A stretch of 64,000 nucleotides of DNA from [Bacillus] enclensis (GTDB lineage: Bacteria; Bacillota; Bacilli; Bacillales; Bacillaceae_B): contig NZ_KQ758485.1 of NCBI RefSeq assembly GCF_001456935.1, forward strand, positions 358,944 to 422,943, written 5' to 3'. This document shows, in pieces, positions 56,406 to 64,000 of the stretch. Every line of letters starts with the position of its first letter. The first letter of the stretch is position 1. The notes below the pieces were generated by a model. The model was not told the origin of the DNA, searched no databases, and saw only the letters and a program-made list of their open reading frames with translations. The position numbers were made by a program, and so were the translations under genes.

Positions 56406-56498
56406 AATAAATAGCCTCCCTTTATCATCGTTGACTTTATTCTAATATTATTGAATTTAATATTCAATATATTTTGAACAATAAATTCAAAATAATTA

Positions 56499-56533
56499 CA
56501 AAAGCCCGGAACCATTGAGGTCCGAGCTTTTAT
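56499..56533 (-). terminator. Terminator of the XapX gene
   Basis: On the minus strand AAAGCTCGGA and TTCCGGGCTTT around a 9-nt loop, T-tail short. Confidence 0.75.
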
Positions 56534-56552
56534 AGCTATTTTTATGTAAAAG

Positions 56553-56732
56553 TTACTTAAACACCGATTCAATCCACGGCTGGATTGCCATGAATGCCTT
56601 GAATCCCAAGTAAATCCCTACGATTCCGGCGATTCCTGCGAGGGCAGGCGGAGCAGGGATGGGAAGCTTGAACAGGGCAAAGATGAATCCTACCAAAAAA
56701 CCGGTCACAATGGCCAGCACAACTGTCTTCAT
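56553..56732 (-). CDS. XapX-domain small membrane protein
   Basis: A 59-residue protein: MKTVVLAIVTGFLVGFIFAL followed by KLPIPAPPALAGIAGIVGIYLGFK. The LPIPAPP motif between two glycine-rich helices is the mark of the XapX family (DUF1427). Function unknown. AGGAGGTACCTC precedes the ATG. Confidence 0.88.
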   Translation of the reverse strand: MKTVVLAIVTGFLVGFIFALFKLPIPAPPALAGIAGIVGIYLGFKAFMAIQPWIESVFK

Positions 56733-56789
56733 GAGGTACCTCCTAAGCTATGTCTACCCATTATTATACGTTATGAGGAGGAAAATATT

Positions 56790-56842
56790 AAAAAGAAGGC
56801 CCGTCCTTCTCTGCGTTAAAGCAACGAGTGACGGGCCTTCAA
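56790..56842 (-). terminator. Terminator of argS (GCCCGTCC hairpin)
   Basis: On the minus strand GAAGGCCCGTC and GGACGGGCCTTC with inner GTTGC/GCAG pairing, then five T. Confidence 0.88.
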
Positions 56843-56847
56843 TTCAA

Positions 56848-58518
56848 TTACATTTTTTCAGGTGCAGCTACGCCGATAAGGGCAAGTGCGTTTTGGAGCG
56901 TGACACGCACGGCTTTGACGAGTGCCAGGCGGGCTGTTGTCAGCTCCCGGTTTTCGTTATCAAGTACCTTGTTGGCATTGTAGAAGCTGTGGAATGCCGA
57001 AGCAAGATCGTTGATGTAGTTCGCGACACGGTGCGGCGTGCGCTTTTCAGCTGAATCAGCGATCATCTGCGGGAATTCACCGAGCTTCTTCAATAAATCG
57101 ATTTCTTTTTCCGTTCCGATCAGGCTCAGATCGATGCGGTCCTCGGATGCAAGACCGGATTCTTCAGCCTGACGCAGGATCGAGCAGATACGCGCATGCG
57201 CATATTGAGCATAATATACAGGGTTTTCATTGGACTGGGACACTGCAAGATCCAGGTCGAAATCCATGTGAGTATCCGCGCTTCTCATCGCGAAGAAGTA
57301 ACGAACGGCATCGAGGCCGACTTCTTCCACTAGTTCACGCATCGTCACGGCTTTACCGGTACGTTTACTCATCTTCATCTTCTCGCCATTTTTGTAAAGA
57401 TGGACGAGCTGGATCACGGCCACTTCAAGCTTTTCACGGTCAAAACCAAGTGCCTCAACCGCCGCTTTCATACGAGGGATATAGCCGTGGTGGTCCGCTC
57501 CCCAGATATTGATGAGCACATCATGGCCGCGCTCGAATTTATCCTGGTGGTAAGAGATGTCAGGAGTCAGGTACGTATACGTTCCGTCGTTCTTGATCAG
57601 TACGCGGTCCTTATCGTCGCCAAGTTCAGTCGAACGGAACCAGGTCGCTCCTTCTTCTTCGTACACATGACCGTTTTCACGAAGCTTGGAAAGCGCAGCG
57701 TCGATTTTTCCGTTTTCGTAAAGGGATGTTTCTGAGTACCATACATTAAACGGCACGCGGAACATCTCAAGGTCCTTCTGGAGCTTGGACATTTCCACTT
57801 TCAAACCGTACTCACGGAAAAATTTATAGCGTTCGTCTTCGCTTGCTTCCGCATACTTGGAACCGAATTCTTCCGCAAGCTGCTTCCCGATTCCGATGAT
57901 GTCGGCACCGTGATATCCGTCTTCAGGCATCGCCACATCCTGGCCAAGCGCCTGGAAGTAGCGTGCTTCCACTGATTTCGCAAGGTTATGGATCTGGTTC
58001 CCGGCGTCATTGATGTAGTACTCGCGAGTAACCTTATAGCCTGCTTTTTCAAGAACGTTGCAGAGTGAATCACCGACTGCGGCACCGCGGGCATGGCCGA
58101 GGTGAAGGTCGCCTGTCGGATTAGCAGAAACGAACTCGACGTTGACGCGTTCGCCTTTACCGGCATCAGACTGGCCGTATTCGTGATCTTGATCGAGGAT
58201 CAGCGGGATGAGATCCGTCAAGTAGTCATTGTTCATGAAGAAGTTGATGAATCCAGGGCCGGCGATGTCCATTTTTTCAATGGAAGCCTTAGACTGATCG
58301 AAGTTCTTCATGATGTCTTCCGCGATCATGCGCGGCGCTTTTTTCGCAACACGTGCAAGCTGCATCGCCATGTTGGTGGAGTAGTCACCGTGTGACTTGT
58401 CCTTCGGCGTCTCCAGGATTATGTCCGGAAGCTGGTCCTCTGAAGCGAGCCCTGCCTTCAGGACCGCTGCCTTGATTTCGGATTTCAGGTTTTCTTGTAC
58501 TTTCTCGACGATATTCAT
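56848..58518 (-). CDS. argS: Arginyl-tRNA synthetase
   Basis: Class I synthetase charging tRNA-Arg. The protein (556 residues from ATG 58518) has the HIGH motif as HLGHARG in [23 protein letters not shown] in [11 protein letters not shown] and a C-terminal anticodon-binding domain with the usual [13 protein letters not shown]. The frame extends 13 codons upstream through the ribosome site; AGGAGG lies 12 nt before the chosen ATG. It follows ywiB by 4 nt. Confidence 0.96.
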   Translation of the reverse strand: MNIVEKVQENLKSEIKAAVLKAGLASEDQLPDIILETPKDKSHGDYSTNMAMQLARVAKKAPRMIAEDIMKNFDQSKASIEKMDIAGPGFINFFMNNDYLTDLIPLILDQDHEYGQSDAGKGERVNVEFVSANPTGDLHLGHARGAAVGDSLCNVLEKAGYKVTREYYINDAGNQIHNLAKSVEARYFQALGQDVAMPEDGYHGADIIGIGKQLAEEFGSKYAEASEDERYKFFREYGLKVEMSKLQKDLEMFRVPFNVWYSETSLYENGKIDAALSKLRENGHVYEEEGATWFRSTELGDDKDRVLIKNDGTYTYLTPDISYHQDKFERGHDVLINIWGADHHGYIPRMKAAVEALGFDREKLEVAVIQLVHLYKNGEKMKMSKRTGKAVTMRELVEEVGLDAVRYFFAMRSADTHMDFDLDLAVSQSNENPVYYAQYAHARICSILRQAEESGLASEDRIDLSLIGTEKEIDLLKKLGEFPQMIADSAEKRTPHRVANYINDLASAFHSFYNANKVLDNENRELTTARLALVKAVRVTLQNALALIGVAAPEKM

Positions 58519-58522
58519 GCGC

Positions 58523-58963
58523 CTATTCTTCCTCCTTAAAATTGATCGACATCTCATAATCCCCGACCGGGCTGCCCTGCATGATCAGCTCATAGGAAAG
58601 GTTGAAATCCCCTTCTGTCTTGGAGAGATTTTTCGTATGTGAAAGTTTCTTAGTCTTTGTCGTAAGCAAGAGTGTACCCAGCTCGCTTTCATAGGAACCG
58701 TTCATCTCTTCCTCTTCGTTGAACACCATTCGCATTTTGACGGCACCGCTCCTCAGGATCAGTGCCTGGGTGTCGGTGACCTTGACGATCGTGTGGATGG
58801 TCCCTTCTTCCTGGACTTCGTCGTACTTAAGGAAAAAGGCATCCCCTTTTTCATAGTATCGCCCGAATGAGACGAGCTCAAAAGCGTCGCTTTCTTCACC
58901 GACTGTGATAGTTGTTTTTAAGTGAATTTTGACAGGCGTGGATTCACTGTTGAAATCTGTCAA
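58523..58963 (-). CDS. ywiB: DUF1934 beta-barrel protein YwiB
   Basis: Conserved protein of unknown role always beside argS in Bacillus. About 146 residues, all predicted beta: alternating short strands ending [28 protein letters not shown] at 58963 gives MTDFNSES and 10-nt spacing from AAAGGA; the GTG at 58972 touches that site. No signal peptide. Confidence 0.87.
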   Translation of the reverse strand: MTDFNSESTPVKIHLKTTITVGEESDAFELVSFGRYYEKGDAFFLKYDEVQEEGTIHTIVKVTDTQALILRSGAVKMRMVFNEEEEMNGSYESELGTLLLTTKTKKLSHTKNLSKTEGDFNLSYELIMQGSPVGDYEMSINFKEEE

Positions 58964-59159
58964 ACCACTCACATCCTTTTCTTATTTAGGGTCCGATCTG
59001 GAATCTGTCCGTCCGGTTTGGTGGACGGTCTTCCTCTAACTTATTAAGTATAAGAAGTATTGGGGGAAAATGCAATGAGTGGGGGTGAGTTTTGGGATGG
59101 AAGTTTGTGAAAGTCGGGTTATATCACTCCGCAAAAACACAATTACCTCCCTTTGATTG
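58964..59159. other. Intergenic stretch without recognised feature
   Basis: Upstream of ywiB; its promoter is expected here but no clear -35/-10 pair was assigned. Confidence 0.4.
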
Positions 59160-59397
59160 CCGCAGTTTATTTCCGTGGAAGACTTCGCATTCCGCGGGCG
59201 ATTGGTGAGCCTCCTGCTTTTTCATTGGGGGAGGAACTGTCCAGCTACAGGGCTTAGAGGCACATGTCATAAGTCAAACCGGCCAAGAAGGCAAAGAACG
59301 CCTTCGTGACCGATTCGCCTTATGCCACACGCCTCTGAGCAAAGCCCCTCCGCTTTTCTGATAGGAGTCTTCGTCTTCCACTCCAATCAACTGCTGG
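59160..59397. repeat. Family A copy A14, interrupted and damaged
   Basis: Arms GTGGAAGAC and GTCTTCCAC. A B copy in reverse orientation occupies 59238-59359, and the inner right arm of A (GTCTCACATTAG to CCCGC) is missing, so a deletion accompanied or followed insertion. Confidence 0.88.
59238..59359 (-). repeat. Family B copy B7, nested in A14
   Basis: Reverse-orientation B element (starts TGTCCAGCT, ends CGCTTTTCT on the plus strand), interior GAAGGCAAAGAACGCCTTC. Confidence 0.9.
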
Positions 59398-59556
59398 ATA
59401 GGATATAAACTCAGTTTTTCTCCTCGTAAATTGTGTATAGTGACCTCCCCACCCTTTTCATTTTTGAGACAGGAAGATCAACAGCCACCCATACCTTCTA
59501 AACATCAATATAAGAAAAAGGATTACCTTTTTACAGGCAATCCTATTTTAAAAATA

Positions 59557-60432
59557 TTATTTTACCCAGCCCAGCAGCATTTCACGGATGAGTTTGCTGG
59601 CTGTGTTGGCTGTTTGTTCGGAGTTGTCGTAGATTGGGGCTACTTCGACGAGGTCGGCGCCTACTACGTTGATGTCGGAGTGTGCGATCGCGTGGATGGA
59701 TGCAAGCAGCTCCTTGGATGTGATGCCTCCGCAGTCCACGGTTCCTGTTCCAGGCGCGTGAGCCGGGTCGAGTACGTCGATGTCGATGGTGACGTATACC
59801 GGACGGCCCGCAAGCGTCGGCAGGATTTCCTTAAGCGGCTCGAGCACTTCGAATTTCGAGATGTGCATGCCGTTTTCCTTCGCCCATTGGAATTCTTCCT
59901 TCATGCCGGAACGGATCCCGAATGAATAGACGTTCTCAGGTCCGATATGCTCGGCGATCTTGCGGATCGGGGTCGAGTGGGAAAGCGGTTCTCCCTCGTA
60001 CTCTTCGCGTAGATCCGTGTGGGCATCCATATGGATGATCCCCAGGTCCGGATATTTCTTTGCGATTGCCTTCATGACCGGCCATGAAACGAGGTGCTCC
60101 CCGCCCATGCCGAATGGGATTTTCCCGTCGCCTAAAACCTGGTCGATGTAATCCTCGATCATATCGATGCTGCGCTGCGCATTTCCGAACGGAAGCGGGA
60201 TATCGCCTGCATCGAAGTATTTTACTTCTTCAAGCTCGCGGTCAAGATAGGCACTGTATTCTTCAAGTCCGATCGACACTTCGCGGATACGCGTCGGGCC
60301 GAAACGTGAACCCGGACGATAGCTCACTGTCCAGTCCATCGGCATCCCGTAAAGCACGACTGAGCTTTCTTCGTATGAAGGGTGGCTCTTAATAAATACA
60401 TTACCTGAATAAGCTTCATCAAAACGCATCAT
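59557..60432 (-). CDS. speB: Agmatinase
   Basis: Manganese ureohydrolase turning agmatine into putrescine and urea. The protein (291 residues) has GGEHLVSWP, HMDAHTDLREEY and DIDVLDPAHAPGTGT with all metal ligands. It is close to B. subtilis SpeB throughout. Two ATGs (60432, 60429) follow AAAGG; the second matches the B. subtilis start MRFDEAYSG. It follows speE after 95 nt with a hairpin between. Confidence 0.95.
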   Translation of the reverse strand: MMRFDEAYSGNVFIKSHPSYEESSVVLYGMPMDWTVSYRPGSRFGPTRIREVSIGLEEYSAYLDRELEEVKYFDAGDIPLPFGNAQRSIDMIEDYIDQVLGDGKIPFGMGGEHLVSWPVMKAIAKKYPDLGIIHMDAHTDLREEYEGEPLSHSTPIRKIAEHIGPENVYSFGIRSGMKEEFQWAKENGMHISKFEVLEPLKEILPTLAGRPVYVTIDIDVLDPAHAPGTGTVDCGGITSKELLASIHAIAHSDINVVGADLVEVAPIYDNSEQTANTASKLIREMLLGWVK

Positions 60433-60492
60433 ATTCAAACCTTTCTCTATCGGGGGCGGACATCCGAAGGCCCGTCCTCCTTTATTTAATAC

Positions 60493-60514
60493 AAGACCGG
60501 GGGACCCCGGTCTT
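60493..60514 (-). other. Hairpin between speE and speB
   Basis: AAGACCGGGG and CCCCGGTCTT form a perfect palindrome with a 2-nt centre. No T-run follows on the minus strand; it may slow or trim the transcript between the two genes. Confidence 0.5.
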
Positions 60515-60527
60515 TGATTACTTACTA

Positions 60528-61358
60528 TTATTCAGTCAGGTCTTTGACGAATTTAGGAAGCACGAATGCTGCTTTGTGCAGTTCCGGGGTGTAGTATTTT
60601 GTCTGGATTTCGTGGAAACGCTCTTCCGGCACTTCGATTGGGTCGTGTTTTTTCGATCCGATTGTGAATGCCCACATGCCGCTTGGGTATGTCGGGATAT
60701 TCGCTGTGTACAGGCGTGTAACAGGGAAGATTTCCTTTACATCACGCTGTACCTGGCGGATAAGGTCCGCTTTGAACCAAGGGTTGTCACATTGAGCGAC
60801 AAAGATCCCGTCTTCTTTAAGAGCTTTTGAGATTCCTGCGTAGAAACCTTTAGTGAAAAGATTTACAGCCGGCCCGACAGGCTCAGTGGAATCGACCATG
60901 ATGACGTCGTATTCATTTTCACTTTTCGCGATATGCATGAATCCGTCGCCCACCTGGACATCGACGCGCTCGTTTTCAAGCTCGCCCGCGATTTCCGGCA
61001 GGTATTTCTTTGAGTATTCGATGACTTTTCCATCGATATCGACCAATACGGCTTTTTTCACGCTTGGGTGCTTCAGCACTTCGCGGATGACTCCGCCGTC
61101 CCCGCCGCCTACTACAAGAACGTTTTCAGGATTCGGGTGTGTGAATAATGGTACGTGTGCGACCATTTCGTGGTAGACGAATTCGTCTTTTTGGCTTGTC
61201 ATGACCATGCCGTCAAGGAAGAGCATGTTGCCCCATTCTTCTGTTTCGGCCATTTCGAGGTATTGAAAATCCGTTTGTTCTGTATGTAAAGTCTTTTTGA
61301 TTTTCATTGTGATTCCGAAGTTGTCTGTTTGTTTTTCTGTGTACCAAAGTTCACTCAT
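60528..61358 (-). CDS. speE: Spermidine synthase
   Basis: Aminopropyltransferase making spermidine from putrescine and decarboxylated SAM. The 276-residue protein has [19 protein letters not shown], the binding loop [18 protein letters not shown] and the catalytic Asp in [10 protein letters not shown]. speE and speB together complete the arginine-agmatine-putrescine-spermidine route. Confidence 0.96.
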   Translation of the reverse strand: MSELWYTEKQTDNFGITMKIKKTLHTEQTDFQYLEMAETEEWGNMLFLDGMVMTSQKDEFVYHEMVAHVPLFTHPNPENVLVVGGGDGGVIREVLKHPSVKKAVLVDIDGKVIEYSKKYLPEIAGELENERVDVQVGDGFMHIAKSENEYDVIMVDSTEPVGPAVNLFTKGFYAGISKALKEDGIFVAQCDNPWFKADLIRQVQRDVKEIFPVTRLYTANIPTYPSGMWAFTIGSKKHDPIEVPEERFHEIQTKYYTPELHKAAFVLPKFVKDLTE

Positions 61359-61401
61359 TTTGTTTCAACTTCCCTTCTTTGTTTTTATAGGCTCTTAATC
61401 G

Positions 61402-61534
61402 CCGCTTATTGATTTCCGTGCAAGACTACGCTTTCCGCGGGTGACCCGTGAGCCTCCTCGGCTTCGCCTCCGGGGTCTCACATTGGCCACTTCTCCCGCA
61501 GGAGTCTTCGTCTTGCACTCCAATCAAACGCTGG
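61402..61534. repeat. Family A palindromic repeat, copy A15
   Basis: Arms GTGCAAGAC and GTCTTGCAC; inner TGACC and GGCCA pair in place of TAGC and GCTA elsewhere. The following 61535-61847 shows nothing recognisable. Confidence 0.92.
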
Positions 61535-61847
61535 ATCCGGTTAATACATAATGGGACAAACTAAAAATTTGTATGTCTATTCTAGCTGTAAACACTTTTA
61601 TCACTGAAAACCAATAACAGCTTAGGTTTCCAAATGCAAAAGTCACTTAACATCACAGATATTGAGTACAAAATAAATAACGTCATGGACAGACGTCATT
61701 TTTATCCTTCCCTATCATGATAAATACAAACATGAGAAAAAGTATAGTGGAATCTAGCAAAAATTCAAGTGAAATTTTTTCTATCTCTAGTACGTTTAAA
61801 ATCTCTGCAAACCTTTCATACTGATTATATAGAGCTGCAGTTTGCGG

Positions 61848-61892
61848 GAAGGCCCGTCCCTCACCGCTTTAATGTGTTGAGGGACGGGCTTC
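61848..61892. other. GCCCGTCC-type hairpin upstream of pbpG
   Basis: GAAGGCCCGTCCCTCA and TGAGGGACGGGCTTC around a short loop. No gene on the plus strand ends here and no T-run follows, so it is probably not a simple terminator. Confidence 0.6.
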
Positions 61893-61942
61893 GGGAATGG
61901 ATTTTCATAGAAAACTATTTTATGGAGAAGGCGGGATCGGGG

Positions 61943-64000
61943 ATGGAACTGATGACTCGTGCTGGATTGGAGAAAACAAAAAAATATGTGAGAGCGGCCG
62001 TTATTTTGTCTCTTTTCTTATCTGTCCTTATGCTCATCGGGCTGATCGGGGTGCTGACGTATGCTAAGTTCCAGGGTCCCCCTCCGCTTGCGGTCCCTCA
62101 GTCCACGCTGATTTACGGGGATGACGGCAAGGTGATCGGCGAGACGAATACTGGGGAGAAACGCTATTGGGTGGATCTCGAAAAGATTTCACCGGCACTT
62201 ATCGAGGCGACAATTTCAATAGAAGACAAGAATTTTTACCAGCATTACGGATTTGATTTAAAGAGGATAGCAGGGGCCGCACTCGCCGACATAAAGGCGA
62301 TGGGCAAGGTCCAGGGTGCGAGCACCATTTCCCAGCAGTATGCCCGGAACCTCTTTTTGACGCATGATAAAACGTGGAAGCGGAAGGTCTCAGAAGCCCT
62401 TTATACCCTCCGGATCGAAATGAATTACAGCAAGAAAGAAATCCTTGAGGGATATCTGAATACGATTTATTACGGTCATGGTGCGTACGGTGTCCAGGCA
62501 GCAAGCCAATATTATTTCGGAAAGGATGCCGACCGGCTGACGCTTGCCGAGGCGTCCCTGCTCGCCGGGATCCCGAAAGCGCCGTCCTACTATTCGCCTC
62601 TCAAATCGGCCGAGCATGCGAAGAATCGTCAGGAGCTCATCCTTGATTCCATGAAGGAAGACGGATTCATCACGAGAGAGGAAAGTGAGATCGCGAAGGC
62701 AAAGCCGCTCAAAATCACCGGGGAACACGCGCATCAAACGGTGGAGACGGCCCCTTATTTTCAGGATGTGGTGAAAAATATCCTCCGCACCGAACTGGGG
62801 CTCGATGAGCGGACGATCGAGATGGGCGGACTCAAAGTCTTCACGACGCTGAACACGAAGCACCAGGATATCGCTGAAAAAGTGGTCGATGAACAGATTG
62901 GGGAAGGATCCGACATCCAGCTCGGGTTTGTCTCGATGAATCCGAAGAACGGCTACGTCACCGCTATGGTCGGGGGCAGGAGCTATGAAGAGAGTCCATT
63001 CAACCGGGCGGTCCAGGCGATCCGCCAGCCTGGCTCGACGATCAAGCCGCTCCTGTACTATTCAGCACTCGACCAGGGGTTCACACCTGCAACGACGATG
63101 AAGAGCGAGCTCACTACGTTCACGTTTGACGATAATAAAAAATATGCACCGCACAACTACAACAACAAATACGCGAATGATGATATCACGCTTGCCCAGG
63201 CGATCGCGCTTTCCGATAACGTCTATGCCGTGAAGACGCATCTGTTCATGGGTCAGGATACCCTGGGGAAAACGGCGAAAGAGAAGTTCGGCCTCACCAC
63301 CCCGGTCAAAAAATTTCCGTCCTCCGCCCTCGGAACATCGGGGGCGAGAGTGATCGACATGGTGAACGCCTACAATCTATTCGCCAACGGCGGCTACAAA
63401 GTGAAGCCGGTATTCATCACCCGTGTCGAAGACTGGTCGGGGAAGGTCATTTATGAAAAAGAAGTGAAAAAGGAGCAGGTCCTGGATCCCGACAAGGCGT
63501 TCGTGATGACGCATATGCTGAGCGGGATTTTCGATCCGAAACTGAATGATTACTCCACCGTCACCGGGATCCAGATCCGCAAAGACGCAACCAGGCACTA
63601 TGCGGGAAAATCCGGGACGACCAACACCGACAACTGGATGATCGGCTTCTCACCACAGTTGACAGCGGGGGTATGGACCGGTTATGACAAAGGGAAAGAC
63701 ATCTCGCTTGTCCACGATAAGCTCTACGCGAAGAAAATATGGGTTCATTTCATGGAGGAAGCCCTGAAGGACGAACCCGTAAAAGCGTTCAAGCCGACCA
63801 AGGGCGTCGTCGGGGTCGCGGTCAATCCCCATAACGGCAAGCTTGCCACCAAGGATTGCCCCGTCCAGCGCTTCACCTATTTCGTGAAGGGCACTGAACC
63901 GACCGAATACTGCAAGGAACACCTTGGCGAAAAAGAAGCACCAAAAGAAAAACAGCCGTCCAAAAAGGACAGTAAACCTTGGTACAAAAAACTGAAGGAT
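61943..64000 (+). CDS. pbpG: Class A penicillin-binding protein PbpG, 3' end outside the window
   Basis: Bifunctional glycosyltransferase-transpeptidase. A membrane helix (about 17-42) is followed by the GT51 domain (IEDKNFYQHYGFD, GASTISQQYARNLFL) and the transpeptidase domain with SxxK in QPGSTIKPL, SDN, and KSGTT. B. subtilis PbpG works in the forespore for spore cortex or germ-cell wall (sigma-F gene). ATG 61943 gives MELMTRAG; an in-frame ATG at 61922 is also possible. The frame is open to the window end (686 codons visible). Confidence 0.94.
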   Translation, partial: MELMTRAGLEKTKKYVRAAVILSLFLSVLMLIGLIGVLTYAKFQGPPPLAVPQSTLIYGDDGKVIGETNTGEKRYWVDLEKISPALIEATISIEDKNFYQHYGFDLKRIAGAALADIKAMGKVQGASTISQQYARNLFLTHDKTWKRKVSEALYTLRIEMNYSKKEILEGYLNTIYYGHGAYGVQAASQYYFGKDADRLTLAEASLLAGIPKAPSYYSPLKSAEHAKNRQELILDSMKEDGFITREESEIAKAKPLKITGEHAHQTVETAPYFQDVVKNILRTELGLDERTIEMGGLKVFTTLNTKHQDIAEKVVDEQIGEGSDIQLGFVSMNPKNGYVTAMVGGRSYEESPFNRAVQAIRQPGSTIKPLLYYSALDQGFTPATTMKSELTTFTFDDNKKYAPHNYNNKYANDDITLAQAIALSDNVYAVKTHLFMGQDTLGKTAKEKFGLTTPVKKFPSSALGTSGARVIDMVNAYNLFANGGYKVKPVFITRVEDWSGKVIYEKEVKKEQVLDPDKAFVMTHMLSGIFDPKLNDYSTVTGIQIRKDATRHYAGKSGTTNTDNWMIGFSPQLTAGVWTGYDKGKDISLVHDKLYAKKIWVHFMEEALKDEPVKAFKPTKGVVGVAVNPHNGKLATKDCPVQRFTYFVKGTEPTEYCKEHLGEKEAPKEKQPSKKDSKPWYKKLKD

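Overview
The window comes from a spore-forming, low-to-moderate G+C Bacillaceae chromosome. The gene order matches the Bacillus subtilis atp-upp-glyA-ywl-spoIIR-prmC-prfA-tdk-rpmE-rho-glpX-murAB-tal-fbaA-spo0F-ywjG-pyrG-rpoE-acdA-fadF-clsB-uvsE-argS-ywiB-speB-speE-pbpG stretch almost gene for gene. The spore genes spoIIR, spo0F and pbpG and a neutralophile-type ATP synthase (c subunit GxGxGxG) fit a Bacillus relative. The genus cannot be fixed from the sequence alone.

Layout. 1-872: right end of an IS3-family insertion sequence. 1021-8267: complete ten-gene F1Fo ATP synthase operon (atpZ-I-B-E-F-H-A-G-D-C, minus strand) with a clear promoter near 8388-8416. 9402-12946: mnaA, upp and glyA. 13384-20714: the ywl cluster (ywlG, rpiB, a chemoreceptor, ywlE, mntP, sua5, a GNAT enzyme) and spoIIR; a DnaA-box cluster lies around sua5. 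21020-22853: two AT-rich plus-strand genes (nucleotidyltransferase and MccF-like S66 peptidase) interrupt the conserved order. 22992-38310: prmC, prfA, a sporulation lipoprotein, tdk, rpmE, rho, glpX, murA, tal, fbaA, spo0F, ywjG, pyrG and rpoE; pyrG has a CTP-sensing GGGC leader. 39353-51447: short- and branched-chain acyl-CoA catabolism (icmF, tetR, two acyl-CoA dehydrogenases, hydroxybutyryl-CoA dehydrogenase, thiolase, FadF). 51932-54103: clsB and uvsE. 54145-56732: an MFS exporter with an ArsR-type regulator, and a small XapX protein. 56848-61358: argS, ywiB, speB, speE. 61943-end: class A penicillin-binding protein PbpG, cut by the window edge.

The most unusual content is intergenic. 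Family A is an approximately 135-bp imperfect palindrome present 15 times (some truncated). Family B is an approximately 122-bp palindrome present 7 times. In both, the two arms change together from copy to copy, so the fold is being kept. Three A copies carry a B copy inside them, two of these at exactly the same internal position. A third kind of structure is a set of five arrays in which a short locus-specific word recurs every 20-25 bp with unrelated sequence between. These look like structured, mobile or copied elements rather than protein-coding DNA and are the best candidates for something undescribed.

Functionally, the acyl-CoA block can turn isobutyryl-CoA into butyryl-CoA (IcmF), then oxidise it (dehydrogenases, Hbd, thiolase), with FadF probably taking electrons to the quinone pool; no enoyl-CoA hydratase lies in the block. 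The fadF promoter has a TGAATG/CATTCA dyad between its -35 and -10, and the thiolase leader has a near-consensus cre site.
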